Below are positions 1 to 7,653 of a stretch of DNA of 14,898 bases, piece after piece. Below the pieces are notes generated by a model that saw only the letters and a list, made by a program, of their open reading frames with translations, did not search any database and had not been told where the DNA came from. The stretch's first letter is position 1, and every line of letters begins with the position of its first letter. Made by a program: the position numbers and the translations under genes. The stretch comes from Proteobacteria bacterium UBA7821 (GTDB taxonomy: Bacteria; Pseudomonadota; Gammaproteobacteria; Comchoanobacterales; Comchoanobacteraceae), in assembly GCA_002480165.1 (NCBI GenBank), contig DLBP01000026.1, forward strand, positions 725 through 15,622, read 5' to 3'.

Positions 1-1
1 T

Positions 2-1036
2 GATTTGGCTAAAATGCCACACTTGTTGGTAGCTGGTACAACCGGGTCAGGAAAGTCTGTTGGTCTGAATGCTATGCTGCTGAGCTTGCTTTACCAGAAA
101 ACACCAGAAAACTTGAAGATGATTATGATCGATCCTAAAATGCTAGAATTGTCTGTTTATGATGGTATTCCACACTTGTTAACACCCGTTGTCACAGACA
201 TGAATAATGCAGCGGCTTCACTGCGATGGTGCGTTGCAGAAATGGATAGACGTTATCAAATCATGGCAGCTTGCGGAGTTCGCAATATATCTGGCTATAA
301 TGCCTTGGTCAAACAGAAGTCGATTTCTTTATCTGACTTAGGTTTGTCACAAGGATCATTAATACCCAGTGATGATGAGAAATTACAAGCCATGCCTCAT
401 ATCGTTGTGCTTGCTGATGAGTTCGCGGACATGATTATGGTGGTGGGTAAAAAAGTCGAACAGCTAATTGCCCGTCTCGCACAAAAAGCACGGGCAGCTG
501 GTATTCACCTCATTTTGGCAACACAGCGACCATCTGTTGATGTGATCACAGGACTGATTAAGGCTAACATACCGACGCGTATATCTTTCCAGGTGTCTTC
601 AAAAATTGACTCGAGAACCATATTGGATCAGCAGGGCGCTGAACAATTACTCGGACACGGCGACATGCTATACTTACCGCCGGGTCTAGCCGTACCAACT
701 CGAGTGCACGGCGCCTTTGTTGATGATCATGAAGTTCATGCGGTGGTCACAGCGGTTAAATCAAGTGGCCAGCCTAGCTATATAGACAATATTTGTTCAT
801 CGATTTCTCTAGAACCCGCTGGTGGCAGTGATGATGATGGAGAAAAAGATGAACTCTATGATCAGGCGGTGGCAATAGTCATTGAAACGAGGAAATCTTC
901 GATATCGTATGTTCAACGACGGCTTAAAATAGGCTATAATCGAGCAGCTAATCTAATTGAGACCATGGAAAAATGCGGTGTATTGGGTCCGGTGACCAAC
1001 TCCGGTGTGAGAGAAATACTGGTCGAAAAAAACTAA
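2..1036 (+). CDS. ftsK: DNA translocase FtsK, C-terminal part (5' end outside window)
   Basis: FtsK pumps double-stranded DNA through the closing septum and activates XerCD recombination at dif. The reading frame is open from base 2, so the N-terminal membrane domain and linker lie upstream. The visible 344 residues begin just before the Walker A loop GTTGSGKS (bases 35-58). A Walker B-like stretch VVLADEFADM lies near residue 140, and the strongly conserved ATQRPSVDVITGLIKANIP block lies around residues 172-190, followed by FQVSSKIDSRTILDQ and GHGDMLY. The last about 60 residues form the gamma winged-helix domain that reads KOPS sites (QAVAIVIETRKSSISYVQRR, then a GYNRAANLIE segment). The stop TAA (1034-1036) shares its last A with the lolA start codon, so the two are probably translationally coupled. 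Family assignment is certain; only the full length is unknown. Confidence 0.97.
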   Translation, partial: DLAKMPHLLVAGTTGSGKSVGLNAMLLSLLYQKTPENLKMIMIDPKMLELSVYDGIPHLLTPVVTDMNNAAASLRWCVAEMDRRYQIMAACGVRNISGYNALVKQKSISLSDLGLSQGSLIPSDDEKLQAMPHIVVLADEFADMIMVVGKKVEQLIARLAQKARAAGIHLILATQRPSVDVITGLIKANIPTRISFQVSSKIDSRTILDQQGAEQLLGHGDMLYLPPGLAVPTRVHGAFVDDHEVHAVVTAVKSSGQPSYIDNICSSISLEPAGGSDDDGEKDELYDQAVAIVIETRKSSISYVQRRLKIGYNRAANLIETMEKCGVLGPVTNSGVREILVEKN

Positions 1037-1614
1037 TGAGGCTGTTTGTTGTATTACTCGTTATTGGTCAAGCATTGCTAGCCAAAGATTTGGTTGACTA
1101 CATCAGTCAAATGGATGACGCTTCAGGGCAGTTTCTACTCGAGACAATTGACGATGGTGATGTCCTATCAACAAGCTCGGGTAGCTTTTCACTGAAGAAG
1201 CCAAATTTCCTCTATTGGCAACAAACGCTGCCTGTTGAACGGTTAATTGTGGGTGATGGTCACTGGTTGTGGATCGACGATCCAGCGCTGAACCAAACGC
1301 AAAAGCGAGTCTATGATACAGAGATGACTCAGATACCCCTATTGTCTTGGTTGGTTGATAGTAAAAAGCTTGAGGACCAATATGTCATTCGTAAAGAAGA
1401 TCATCACACGCACCTGGTTTTTTACTTAACCCACCGATTAGGGCCTGATGACGATTCAATCGTGATCACGATCAGCGATGGTAACTACCACATCATTCAG
1501 AGTGACCATATTGGCATTGATACGCATCTAATGCTCACCTTTGATCAACCGACTCGTCAGTATGAGTTTGGTTTTATACCACCCCTTGGCCGCGATGTGA
1601 TTGTACAGCAGTAG
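1036..1614 (+). CDS. lolA: Outer-membrane lipoprotein carrier protein LolA
   Basis: LolA is the periplasmic chaperone that takes lipoproteins from LolCDE at the inner membrane and delivers them to LolB at the outer membrane. The ATG at 1036 is chosen because it overlaps the ftsK stop (TAATG) and opens a short signal peptide (MRLFVVLLVIGQALLA). An upstream in-frame start at 973 would lie inside ftsK and add a non-signal N terminus. The 192-residue product has the family's landmarks: a DYISQMDDASGQF segment after the signal, SGSFSLKKPNFLYW, IVGDGHWLWIDDP, and an ending like F.F.PPLGRDV. E. coli LolA is about 203 residues, so this is slightly short but complete. ftsK-lolA is the usual gammaproteobacterial pairing. 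Its last 41 bases overlap the convergent murI gene; no hairpin-plus-T-run terminator is visible. Confidence 0.93.
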   Translation: MRLFVVLLVIGQALLAKDLVDYISQMDDASGQFLLETIDDGDVLSTSSGSFSLKKPNFLYWQQTLPVERLIVGDGHWLWIDDPALNQTQKRVYDTEMTQIPLLSWLVDSKKLEDQYVIRKEDHHTHLVFYLTHRLGPDDDSIVITISDGNYHIIQSDHIGIDTHLMLTFDQPTRQYEFGFIPPLGRDVIVQQ

Positions 1615-2338
1615 GGCAGGGAGTCAGCTGTATTTGACCGTGGTTCGTTCTGTAATAGGTAACGCGACCACCACAATCTATAAACGCATCTAAATAACCG
1701 TGAACATGAGGCTTTAACCAGTGATCGATACTGATGCAGTTGATGGAGTGATTGAGTTCGAGACAGATGGCTTGTTTGACCAATTCATAATGGGTACACC
1801 CGAGTACAATGCCATCGTAATCGTTGTCGTTAACAATACCCAAGTTTTTGTTTAAGTAGCGTTGGATAGTAGCTGTTTGCTTTGATTCGATTAACTCAAC
1901 CAAGCCAGGACAAGGCAGCATGTCAATCTGGCAGTCTATACCGAGCCGTTTGATCAATGATGGATAGCCGCCATGCGAAACGGTTAATGGTGTTGCTAAC
2001 ATAGCAATAGAGCGATAACGGTGCTCCTTTAAAAATGCTGCTAACGCCGTATGCATGCCAATAATAGGCACATTGATTTGACTGCGAATTAGGTCAACTG
2101 CGATAATAGAGCTGGTATGACAGGCGCTGATGATAAGCGAAACTCCCCTGGACTCGAGCCAGCGACAAATAGCCAGGCTATAGTCTTGAATTTGCTTGGC
2201 CGTTTTATTACCATATGGCATGTTGGCATGATCTGATAGATAAATGAAGTCTTGCTTAGGTTTAATTGACTGAAGTTGCTGAAGCACACTAAGGCCACCA
2301 ATACCACTATCAAATATACCAATCGCAGATTGTGTCAT
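1574..2338 (-). CDS. murI: Glutamate racemase
   Basis: MurI converts L- to D-glutamate for peptidoglycan without a cofactor, using two cysteines. The start is taken as the ATG at 2338: it forms an ATGA overlap with the alr stop and has a weak GTGGA seven bases upstream. A GTG at 2350 would add four residues but has no ribosome site. The 254-residue product has the substrate loop FDSGIGGLSV at the N terminus, PYG near residue 42, and the second cysteine motif GCTHYELV near residue 181, all as in the family. The first catalytic motif, normally ACNTAS, reads ACHTSS (Cys73, His74), an unusual change next to the catalytic cysteine. It is the last gene of the trhO-GST-alr-murI set and runs 41 bases into the end of lolA. 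Confidence 0.92.
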   Translation of the reverse strand: MTQSAIGIFDSGIGGLSVLQQLQSIKPKQDFIYLSDHANMPYGNKTAKQIQDYSLAICRWLESRGVSLIISACHTSSIIAVDLIRSQINVPIIGMHTALAAFLKEHRYRSIAMLATPLTVSHGGYPSLIKRLGIDCQIDMLPCPGLVELIESKQTATIQRYLNKNLGIVNDNDYDGIVLGCTHYELVKQAICLELNHSINCISIDHWLKPHVHGYLDAFIDCGGRVTYYRTNHGQIQLTPCPTAVQSHRGQGVV

Positions 2339-3399
2339 TGATCTATCCACTGAAAGGGAACGCGATTTTGGACTCGAGTAGTTAGTTCATAAGCACTCGA
2401 TGAAGTATGCTTGGCGACTGTCTCAATGGATAAGCCTTCTCCCCATAGCGTAACCCAGTCGCCTATTTTAATACGCTGATCATTGTCTAGATCGATTGAA
2501 AGCATGTCCATTGATACGCGGCCAGCAAGCTGGTAATGATTCCCATTAATCAGCACAGGCGTTCCATCGGGTGCCGATTGCGGATAGCCATCACCATAGC
2601 CAATAGATGCGATGGCAATGCGTTTAGCCTCTTGGCATATATAGCGCTGGCCATAACCAATACTTTGTCCACGTTGTAGTTGCTTGATACTGATGATCTG
2701 TGCTTGTAGCGTCATCACTGGTTTGAGGCCTGGATGAGCGCCAATTCCATACAGCGCCATTCCTGGCCGGACATAGTCGTAGTGGTGCTCTGGTTGTAGG
2801 AATATCGCATCTGAGTTACAGAGGCTGAATTTGGTGCTAAACCGACTGCTAATGGTTTTAAATGATGATAACTGAGACAGCGTTTGCTGACTGTCATGTG
2901 ATTTAGCACACGATAGGTGTGACAAAATATGAATATTGGGTTTTACTTGTTTCGTGCTGTATAGTGTCTGGTAGGCAGCGTCAACTGCCTCTGTATCAAA
3001 CCCTAAACGCCCCATGCCGGTGTCGATTTTAAGCCATGCTTGTATGGGTTTAGTCATGTCTTGTTGTCTGAGCCAATCGATCTGATGTCTGGCATGAAAG
3101 ACCACCTCAAGGTCGTAACGGCAAACATCTTCGTACTCTGAAGGGCAGAAGACGCCCTCCATTAGAATAATTGGGCTATCAATTCCAATTTTCCTAATGG
3201 CTACGGCTTCATCAATTGAGGCAACGCCTAATAAGTCAACATACCCAGCAATCCTTTTTGCAACTGATCGAATGCCATGGCCGTAGGCATTTGCTTTGAC
3301 CATCGCAATGATTTTGGAGTTGTTTGCAACACTTCTGACGACATTGATATTGTTAATTAAATGTGTCGTCGATAGGATTGCTCTGGATGTTCTCGTCAT
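2335..3399 (-). CDS. alr: Alanine racemase (PLP-dependent)
   Basis: Alr makes D-alanine for peptidoglycan. The 354-residue product has the usual two-part layout. The N-terminal TIM barrel carries the PLP lysine in MVKANAYGHG (Lys35). Other landmarks are KIDTGMGRLGF (about 124-134), RPGMALYG (211-218), and the catalytic tyrosine in SIGYGDGYP (Tyr268), followed by the C-terminal beta domain with GRVSMDM. Length matches the family (about 355-360). The ATG at 3399 starts two bases after the stop of the GST-like gene, and the TGA stop overlaps the murI ATG. It is therefore expressed with its neighbours. Having both cell-wall racemases side by side gives a small D-amino-acid module. Assignment is firm; whether it is the biosynthetic (alr) or catabolic (dadX) type cannot be told from sequence, but the context favours biosynthetic. 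Confidence 0.96.
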   Translation of the reverse strand: MTRTSRAILSTTHLINNINVVRSVANNSKIIAMVKANAYGHGIRSVAKRIAGYVDLLGVASIDEAVAIRKIGIDSPIILMEGVFCPSEYEDVCRYDLEVVFHARHQIDWLRQQDMTKPIQAWLKIDTGMGRLGFDTEAVDAAYQTLYSTKQVKPNIHILSHLSCAKSHDSQQTLSQLSSFKTISSRFSTKFSLCNSDAIFLQPEHHYDYVRPGMALYGIGAHPGLKPVMTLQAQIISIKQLQRGQSIGYGQRYICQEAKRIAIASIGYGDGYPQSAPDGTPVLINGNHYQLAGRVSMDMLSIDLDNDQRIKIGDWVTLWGEGLSIETVAKHTSSSAYELTTRVQNRVPFQWIDQ

Positions 3400-3401
3400 G
3401 T

Positions 3402-3983
3402 CTATTGTGCCATCACACGATTAAAAAGCGTTGATGATAAATAATGATCTAGCCACTGTTCGACAACAGCATACTGATGGTGCGCCAGCCAGCTGGCGTC
3501 AGCAATGTGTAATTGTCGAATAAAAGGAAAGACAATCAGTTCACTTTTACTCATCAGTTCAGATGAGGTTCGTGAAGATAGTGAGTGCTGAATCGTGTCT
3601 AAAAATTGCTGCATCTGCCTCTGGATGGTGTCTGTATCGATGTCAGTGTATCGATTGGGGTACTTAAATCGATTCAGTGCAGGTATGAACTTTTCATGCA
3701 ATTCATAGCAGAGGTTATCCGCTTGCGGTAAATCCTCTGGCCATGAGGTATGAGACTGGGCGATACACCAATTAACGATATCCAGGCTTTCGTCTAAAAC
3801 AGTCTGGTCACCCACAACCAACACAGGTACGGTTGCTTTGGGTGAGAGTGTTAGAAAATGAGTGGGCTTTGATTTTAAGTCGATCTCTTCAATCACGTGT
3901 GGTAGTTGTGACTGGCACAGAGCCAGTCTTGCACGGATTGCATAGGGACATCGACGAAAACTAAATAGGGTGAGTTGCTTCAT
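3402..3983 (-). CDS. Glutathione S-transferase / glutaredoxin-2-like protein
   Basis: A 193-residue protein with an N-terminal thioredoxin-fold GST domain (about 1-75). It has SFRRCPYAIRARLAL, a cis-proline segment KATVPVLVV and a D-E-S-L-DIV segment that normally contacts glutathione. An all-helical C-terminal half follows (PALNRFKYPNRY onward). The active-site motif is CPYA, with only the first cysteine of a glutaredoxin CPYC, so any thiol chemistry would be of the monothiol type. The start is the ATG at 3983, one base after the trhO stop and with GGGA about seven bases upstream. A longer frame reaching 4232 would run antisense-like through trhO and is rejected. Its place between trhO and alr suggests co-expression, but the substrate is unknown. 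It could equally be called a GST-family hypothetical protein. Confidence 0.85.
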   Translation of the reverse strand: MKQLTLFSFRRCPYAIRARLALCQSQLPHVIEEIDLKSKPTHFLTLSPKATVPVLVVGDQTVLDESLDIVNWCIAQSHTSWPEDLPQADNLCYELHEKFIPALNRFKYPNRYTDIDTDTIQRQMQQFLDTIQHSLSSRTSSELMSKSELIVFPFIRQLHIADASWLAHHQYAVVEQWLDHYLSSTLFNRVMAQ

Positions 3984-3984
3984 A

Positions 3985-4899
3985 TCAGGATCCCAAGTGC
4001 TGTTCGTGTCTTTGTTTGGCAAGCTCACATTGTCTTTGTCGTTGTTTGTAGCGTTGTTTATCTTGATGGCTTTTCGTGTGAAAGCAATTTGGGCAGCTGA
4101 CACCATGCAAGTAGTGAGGGTGGTGCTTATCGGCCTGTGTGATTGGCATTCTACAAGCATAGCACTGGTCGTAGCTGCCAGGTTCGAGTCGATGGTTGAC
4201 AGCAACCCGGTTATCGAACACAAAGCATTCACCTTGCCAGAGGCTTTCAGATTCGGGTATTTCTTCTAGATACTTTAAGATGCCTCCTTCGAGGTGATAA
4301 ACCTGCTCAAAATCTAGGGTTTTGAGATAGGAGGTGGCTTTTTCACAACGAATACCTCCCGTGCAAAATAGGGCCAGTTTGTCTTTTTTTCGATCAGAAA
4401 TGTTCGTTTTGATGTAGTTGGGGAATTCTCGAAATGTTTGTGTGTTTGGGTTGATTGCGCCTTTGAAAGTACCAATGGCATATTCGTAATCATTGCGTGT
4501 ATCAATTAATAAAACATCGGGAGACGTAATGAGTTGATTCCATTCGTTGGGTTTGACGTACTCGCCAACGATGCATTGAGGGTCCACGGTATCGATACCG
4601 ATGGTCACAATCTCTCGTTTCAATTTGATTTTAAGTCTCAAGAAAGGGTTGTGACTCGAAGCCGAATATTTGTATTCGATTTGGTCTGTTTCTAGTTTGG
4701 ATGCCAGCAGCTGCTTGAAGGTCACAATTGATTGCTTGGGACCCGCAATCGTGCCATTGACGCCCTCGGGTCCAAAAATAATCGTTCCTTTAATACAGAG
4801 ACTGGTTGCCGCATGCCTGATGTGCTTTTGTAACCGGTCTAACTGTGTCAGAGGCATAAATCGATAGAAAGCAGCAATGGTGTAAGTCGGTTCAGTCAC
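3985..4899 (-). CDS. trhO: tRNA uridine-34 hydroxylase TrhO (rhodanese family, YceA)
   Basis: TrhO makes 5-hydroxyuridine at tRNA position 34, the first step toward cmo5U/mcmo5U wobble modification, using oxygen. The product has an N-terminal acylphosphatase-like domain (FGPEGVNGTIAG) and a central rhodanese domain with LLIDTRNDYEYAIGTF and the catalytic loop LFCTGGIRCEKA. A C-terminal cysteine-rich region follows (CYACRMPI and CPNC), then a basic, glutamine-rich tail. Two starts are possible. The GTG at 4899 has GAGG six bases upstream and is used here. The ATG at 4911 overlaps that GAGG and has no ribosome site, but would add only four residues. The gene is the first of the minus-strand set and is divergent from dapA across about 110 bases. 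Family call is firm; the start is uncertain. Confidence 0.93.
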   Translation of the reverse strand: MTEPTYTIAAFYRFMPLTQLDRLQKHIRHAATSLCIKGTIIFGPEGVNGTIAGPKQSIVTFKQLLASKLETDQIEYKYSASSHNPFLRLKIKLKREIVTIGIDTVDPQCIVGEYVKPNEWNQLITSPDVLLIDTRNDYEYAIGTFKGAINPNTQTFREFPNYIKTNISDRKKDKLALFCTGGIRCEKATSYLKTLDFEQVYHLEGGILKYLEEIPESESLWQGECFVFDNRVAVNHRLEPGSYDQCYACRMPITQADKHHPHYLHGVSCPNCFHTKSHQDKQRYKQRQRQCELAKQRHEQHLGS

Positions 4900-5022
4900 G
4901 TAGTACCTCATATTAAATAAATATATTAACCTTTAAAGTGCAACAATGCACGAAATTTTAGCTTTAACTGGTATCATTGTGCTATTGTGTGTAAGATAAA
5001 ACCACCAATAGGGAGATTGACA

Positions 5023-5898
5023 ATGCACATCAAAGGACACTGGCCTGCCATTATCACGCCATTTAATGAAGATGGTGTCATTGATTATCAGGCATTATCA
5101 GCATTAGTGAGGTGGTATGTTGACTCAGGGGTTGACGGATTGGTTGTCAATGGCACAACTGCAGAATCAGCCACACTGACTGAGCTAGAACAAGATAAGA
5201 TAGTCGAAGCGGTTTTATTGGAAACTGACAATGCAATCCCTGTTATGTGTGGAACCGGTTGTCATGACACAAACAAGACTGTCAAGCGATCAATACAAGC
5301 TGCTCGGCAGGGGATTGATGCCTGTTTGGTTGTCACGCCTTATTATAACAAACCCAGCCAGCAGGGGCTAATAGCACATTATTTGCGCGTGTTGGACGCA
5401 TGCGATAAGCCGATTATGTTATACAATGTCCCATTTAGAACCGGCGTTGACCTAGGAAATGATGCGGTAGAACGATTATTTGAACACCCGAATTGCCTTG
5501 GTATCAAAGCGGCTGATGGTGATGCTAAGCGACTGAACGATTACATGGCAATGTCACCAGACAAGGCCTTATTCACCGGTGATGATGCTAACGTCATCGA
5601 GTGGTTGGCGGCGGGTGGTTGTGGTGTTATCTCAGTTGCTGGTAATTTAGTACCGAGGTACTGGTCACGCATGGTCAAGGCTGTATCTGATGGTGACGTT
5701 TTCGACCCATCCGATTCAGTTGATCTAATTAGTTGCCTCAATTGGTCAACCAACCCAGTGCCAATTAAGTACAGTTTGTATGCCATTGGCAAGATCTCAA
5801 CGCCGCTTGTTCGTCTTCCACTCTTAATGGAAGCGCCTGAACAGTCTTGGCAGATTGACAAATTGATTAATACCTACAGGAGATTAGAACAATGCTAG
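5023..5898 (+). CDS. dapA: 4-hydroxy-tetrahydrodipicolinate synthase
   Basis: DapA condenses pyruvate with aspartate semialdehyde, the entry step to meso-diaminopimelate and lysine. The ATG at 5023 has GGGAG seven bases upstream; an in-frame upstream start at 4987 lacks one and would add a non-homologous leader. The 292 residues match the family length. Recognisable motifs are GTTAES (44-49, usually GTTGES), VVTPYYNKPSQQGL with the proton-relay tyrosine (about 107), YNVPFRTG (134-141, Tyr134 and the carboxylate-binding Arg139) and the Schiff-base lysine in GIKAADGD (Lys162, usually GIKEATGD). It overlaps the start of the BamC-like gene by seven bases, the usual dapA-bamC arrangement. No convincing promoter was identified in the divergent spacer, which does contain a short GTGCA/TGCAC inverted repeat at 4938-4951. 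Confidence 0.96.
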   Translation: MHIKGHWPAIITPFNEDGVIDYQALSALVRWYVDSGVDGLVVNGTTAESATLTELEQDKIVEAVLLETDNAIPVMCGTGCHDTNKTVKRSIQAARQGIDACLVVTPYYNKPSQQGLIAHYLRVLDACDKPIMLYNVPFRTGVDLGNDAVERLFEHPNCLGIKAADGDAKRLNDYMAMSPDKALFTGDDANVIEWLAAGGCGVISVAGNLVPRYWSRMVKAVSDGDVFDPSDSVDLISCLNWSTNPVPIKYSLYAIGKISTPLVRLPLLMEAPEQSWQIDKLINTYRRLEQC

Positions 5899-6464
5899 TT
5901 AATTACACAATCCCGCTACTCACGCTGTATTTGCTTGGCTGCCAAATGGGTCAGGAAAATCATCTGGCAGACGAGCTTTCTAGTCCAATGCAACAAACAT
6001 CTGAGCATTTTCGCTTGAGCGATACGACCATGTCATTTAGCTTTTCTGATTTTTATCACATACCAGACGTCCAAGAGACCGTCGAAAATGAAGCCACTAA
6101 TAATCGACTGCTACCCCCCAATTTATTGGAAACTGATCAAGATTCAGTGGACTCAAAGCGACTATATAGTATGAGGAAAATTGACTTAGACAGAAGCGTG
6201 AGTCATGTGTTTAAGTCACTATCTTTTGAAAATGACGGCACAATAATTTATCTAAAAAAAGATAAGCAAAGTTTTAATTATTGGTTCAGAATCACAGGAT
6301 TTCCAGAAAGTGTCTATGTTAATATTATGTCTGAACCCGATAATCATGCATCGATCAATCTGTTCAGCAGTAAAGGTTCTGCATTACCAATTGAGCTGAT
6401 CACGCCAATATTAGAGAAATTGGATAAACAGATTGAAAGTTTGCGCGACGGGGGCGCTATTTAG
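5892..6464 (+). CDS. bamC: Short BamC-like outer-membrane lipoprotein
   Basis: A 190-residue lipoprotein. The signal peptide ends in a lipobox LLGC (Cys17), followed by Gln, not Asp, at +2, so outer-membrane sorting is expected. The mature part has an FYHIPDV segment (about 54-60) and LLPPNLLE (73-80). These resemble the IP.V...PP signature of the BamC N-terminal region that contacts BamD. One alpha/beta domain follows (about 100-185). E. coli BamC is 344 residues with two such domains, so this would be a minimal form. AGGAG nine bases before the ATG at 5892 supports the start, which overlaps the end of dapA. The call rests heavily on the dapA-bamC neighbourhood plus the lipobox and IP.V motif; sequence similarity alone is weak. 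It could be an unrelated lipoprotein. Confidence 0.62.
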   Translation: MLVNYTIPLLTLYLLGCQMGQENHLADELSSPMQQTSEHFRLSDTTMSFSFSDFYHIPDVQETVENEATNNRLLPPNLLETDQDSVDSKRLYSMRKIDLDRSVSHVFKSLSFENDGTIIYLKKDKQSFNYWFRITGFPESVYVNIMSEPDNHASINLFSSKGSALPIELITPILEKLDKQIESLRDGGAI

Positions 6465-6515
6465 CGCCAAAGTAGCGTCAAATTAGTCCATAGTCGCCCT
6501 TTTCCTTGTTTTTAA
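6452..6515 (+). terminator. Possible terminator / competing hairpins after bamC
   Basis: GGCGCTA at 6453-6459 can pair with TAGCGCC at 6462-6468, a GC-rich stem that includes the bamC stop codon, but no T run follows it directly. Alternatively GGGCGCTAT (6452-6460) can pair, with one bulge, with ATAGTCGCCC (6490-6499), which is followed by TTTT and a second T run to about 6513. The second form looks more like an intrinsic terminator. Either would separate the dapA-bamC transcript from the U-box block. Confidence 0.35.
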
Positions 6516-6533
6516 TAAAACCAATGCTATAAA
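6506..6533 (+). promoter_or_regulatory. Candidate sigma70 promoter for the first U-box-like gene
   Basis: TTGTTT (6506-6511), a 16-base spacer, and TATAAA (6528-6533) preceded by TGC, which makes an extended -10. Transcription would start near 6540, about 24 bases before the ATG at 6564. The -35 box overlaps the T-rich tail of the proposed terminator. Confidence 0.45.
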
Positions 6534-6563
6534 TTGCTTAATTCGAAAGGAAAAGGATTTCTG

Positions 6564-7448
6564 ATGTTGAATCAAATTCTGAGAAATTGTAGCAATGGAT
6601 TGAGATATATTAATAATATCCTCTGCCAATTTGCAGATGCTTGCCTATATTTACTGCTACTTTCGGTAATTCTTTATGATTATGCAGGTCACTACATGAG
6701 TGCAATCAATATTATATCGGCAGCATTGTGCAACTTTTCAATGATATATTTCATGGTTATCGTGTCAACTTTTTTTATCTGTCAGTGGATTGATGAATAT
6801 TTACTGTCGGTATACGACCAGTGTCCAGATCATTTCAATGTCTTTCATGTCGTCTCAGCCCAGTCTCTGAATAATGATCATGAGCTAAAGCAAGAAAAAA
6901 GCGATTTAGATAAGTTAGTGGGTATGATGAATTTATCATCCATACACGGTGTTGATGGGGTCATTGATTATTTAAAAGAATTAAGTCGAACTGGTCATTT
7001 TGAAAACCAGTCAGAGGAATTTATTGTTGCATTTGTTGAATTTCATCATCAGTATATGGATGATGGTGATTTTAAGTTTATCAAGCAGTTACATCTAAAC
7101 GAATCAAGTTGCCCAATAACGTTTTCGGATTTCCCATCGGATCCGATTATCGTCACATCTAAATCATCCAGTAGTCAGTCAGATACAACAGTCAGTTGCC
7201 GCTATCTTGTCAGCCAAGCTGCACTTTCTCGCTGGGCAACTTCACACGACACTTGCCCACTCACCAGGCTAAACCTAAGCAAGAACTCCTCATTTTCGAC
7301 AGCCGATTATCATAAAAGTTATCATGATGTCATTAGTAAACATTTGGGTTGTCAGCCAAGACCAACTGTTAATCCGGTATCAGATATGTGTGACAAAAAG
7401 AAGAATTTATGCATGGACTTGTGCAACAATAGCGTGTGTCGCCTCTAG
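6564..7448 (+). CDS. Membrane protein with C-terminal U-box-like domain (first of three)
   Basis: A 294-residue protein of no recognised family overall. The ATG at 6564 has AGGA six bases upstream. Two hydrophobic segments (about 24-45 and 52-76) probably anchor it in a membrane. A charged helical module (about 112-175) is shared with the next two genes. Residues 180-262 match the U-box pattern: CPITFSDF, then DPII, a Ser/Thr-rich loop, RYLVSQAALSRW, DTCPLTRLNL, and a closing helix DYHKSYHDVISKHL. U-box domains bind E2 enzymes and act as E3 ubiquitin ligases; bacterial examples are injected effectors such as Legionella LubX and GobX. No C-x2-C zinc pattern of a RING is seen in the domain. The tail after 262 has five cysteines. 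Membrane anchoring and the U-box resemblance are read from sequence; ligase activity and host targeting are inferences. Confidence 0.65.
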   Translation: MLNQILRNCSNGLRYINNILCQFADACLYLLLLSVILYDYAGHYMSAINIISAALCNFSMIYFMVIVSTFFICQWIDEYLLSVYDQCPDHFNVFHVVSAQSLNNDHELKQEKSDLDKLVGMMNLSSIHGVDGVIDYLKELSRTGHFENQSEEFIVAFVEFHHQYMDDGDFKFIKQLHLNESSCPITFSDFPSDPIIVTSKSSSSQSDTTVSCRYLVSQAALSRWATSHDTCPLTRLNLSKNSSFSTADYHKSYHDVISKHLGCQPRPTVNPVSDMCDKKKNLCMDLCNNSVCRL

Positions 7449-7482
7449 ATAACGGCTATTAAATCCGATTTTCCACATTAAA

Positions 7483-7505
7483 CAGTCATGGACTTATCAG
7501 TCATG
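7483..7505. repeat. Short direct repeat CAGTCATG x2
   Basis: CAGTCATG occurs at 7483-7490 and 7498-7505, start to start 15 bases, in the 234-base gap between the first and second U-box-like genes and about 120 bases upstream of the second gene's promoter. It could be a pair of protein-binding half-sites or chance. Apart from this repeat and the promoter at 7625, nothing else is evident in that gap. Confidence 0.2.
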
Positions 7506-7624
7506 ATCTCAAAGGCTAATGGTCACGATAATACCTAGTATTGCGCTCTCGAATAAGCTAGATCGATCATTTGTTATCTGGTATTAATTTTCCATATAAC
7601 AGTGTGAATGAATGATCTGATTGC

Positions 7625-7653
7625 TTGACAAAAAATTCGGCCAGTGTTAACAT
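7625..7653 (+). promoter_or_regulatory. Strong sigma70-type promoter for the second U-box-like gene
   Basis: A perfect TTGACA (7625-7630), 17-base spacer, and TAACAT (7648-7653) preceded by TGT, an extended -10. The predicted start near 7660 gives a leader of about 23 bases containing the AGAGG ribosome site at 7669-7673. This shows the second gene has its own transcription start and does not depend on the first. Confidence 0.65.

Noticed and set aside
3984..4232. Long N-terminal extension of the GST-like gene back to 4232
   Set aside because: The extension lies within trhO in another frame, is not GST-like, and the ATG at 3983 has a ribosome site and touches the trhO stop.
3970..4269. 99-codon plus-strand frame opposite trhO
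   Set aside because: It lies wholly over the conserved end of trhO and start of the GST-like gene, with no ribosome site or recognisable product.
4938..4951. Inverted repeat GTGCA-ACAA-TGCAC between trhO and dapA as an operator
   Set aside because: Arms of only five bases, expected often by chance, and no convincing promoter hexamers at fitting distances.
7104..7350. RING zinc finger in place of a U-box
   Set aside because: The domain lacks C-x2-C pairs and the histidine ligand set; the CP-I-T...CP-L-T pattern fits the zinc-free U-box better.
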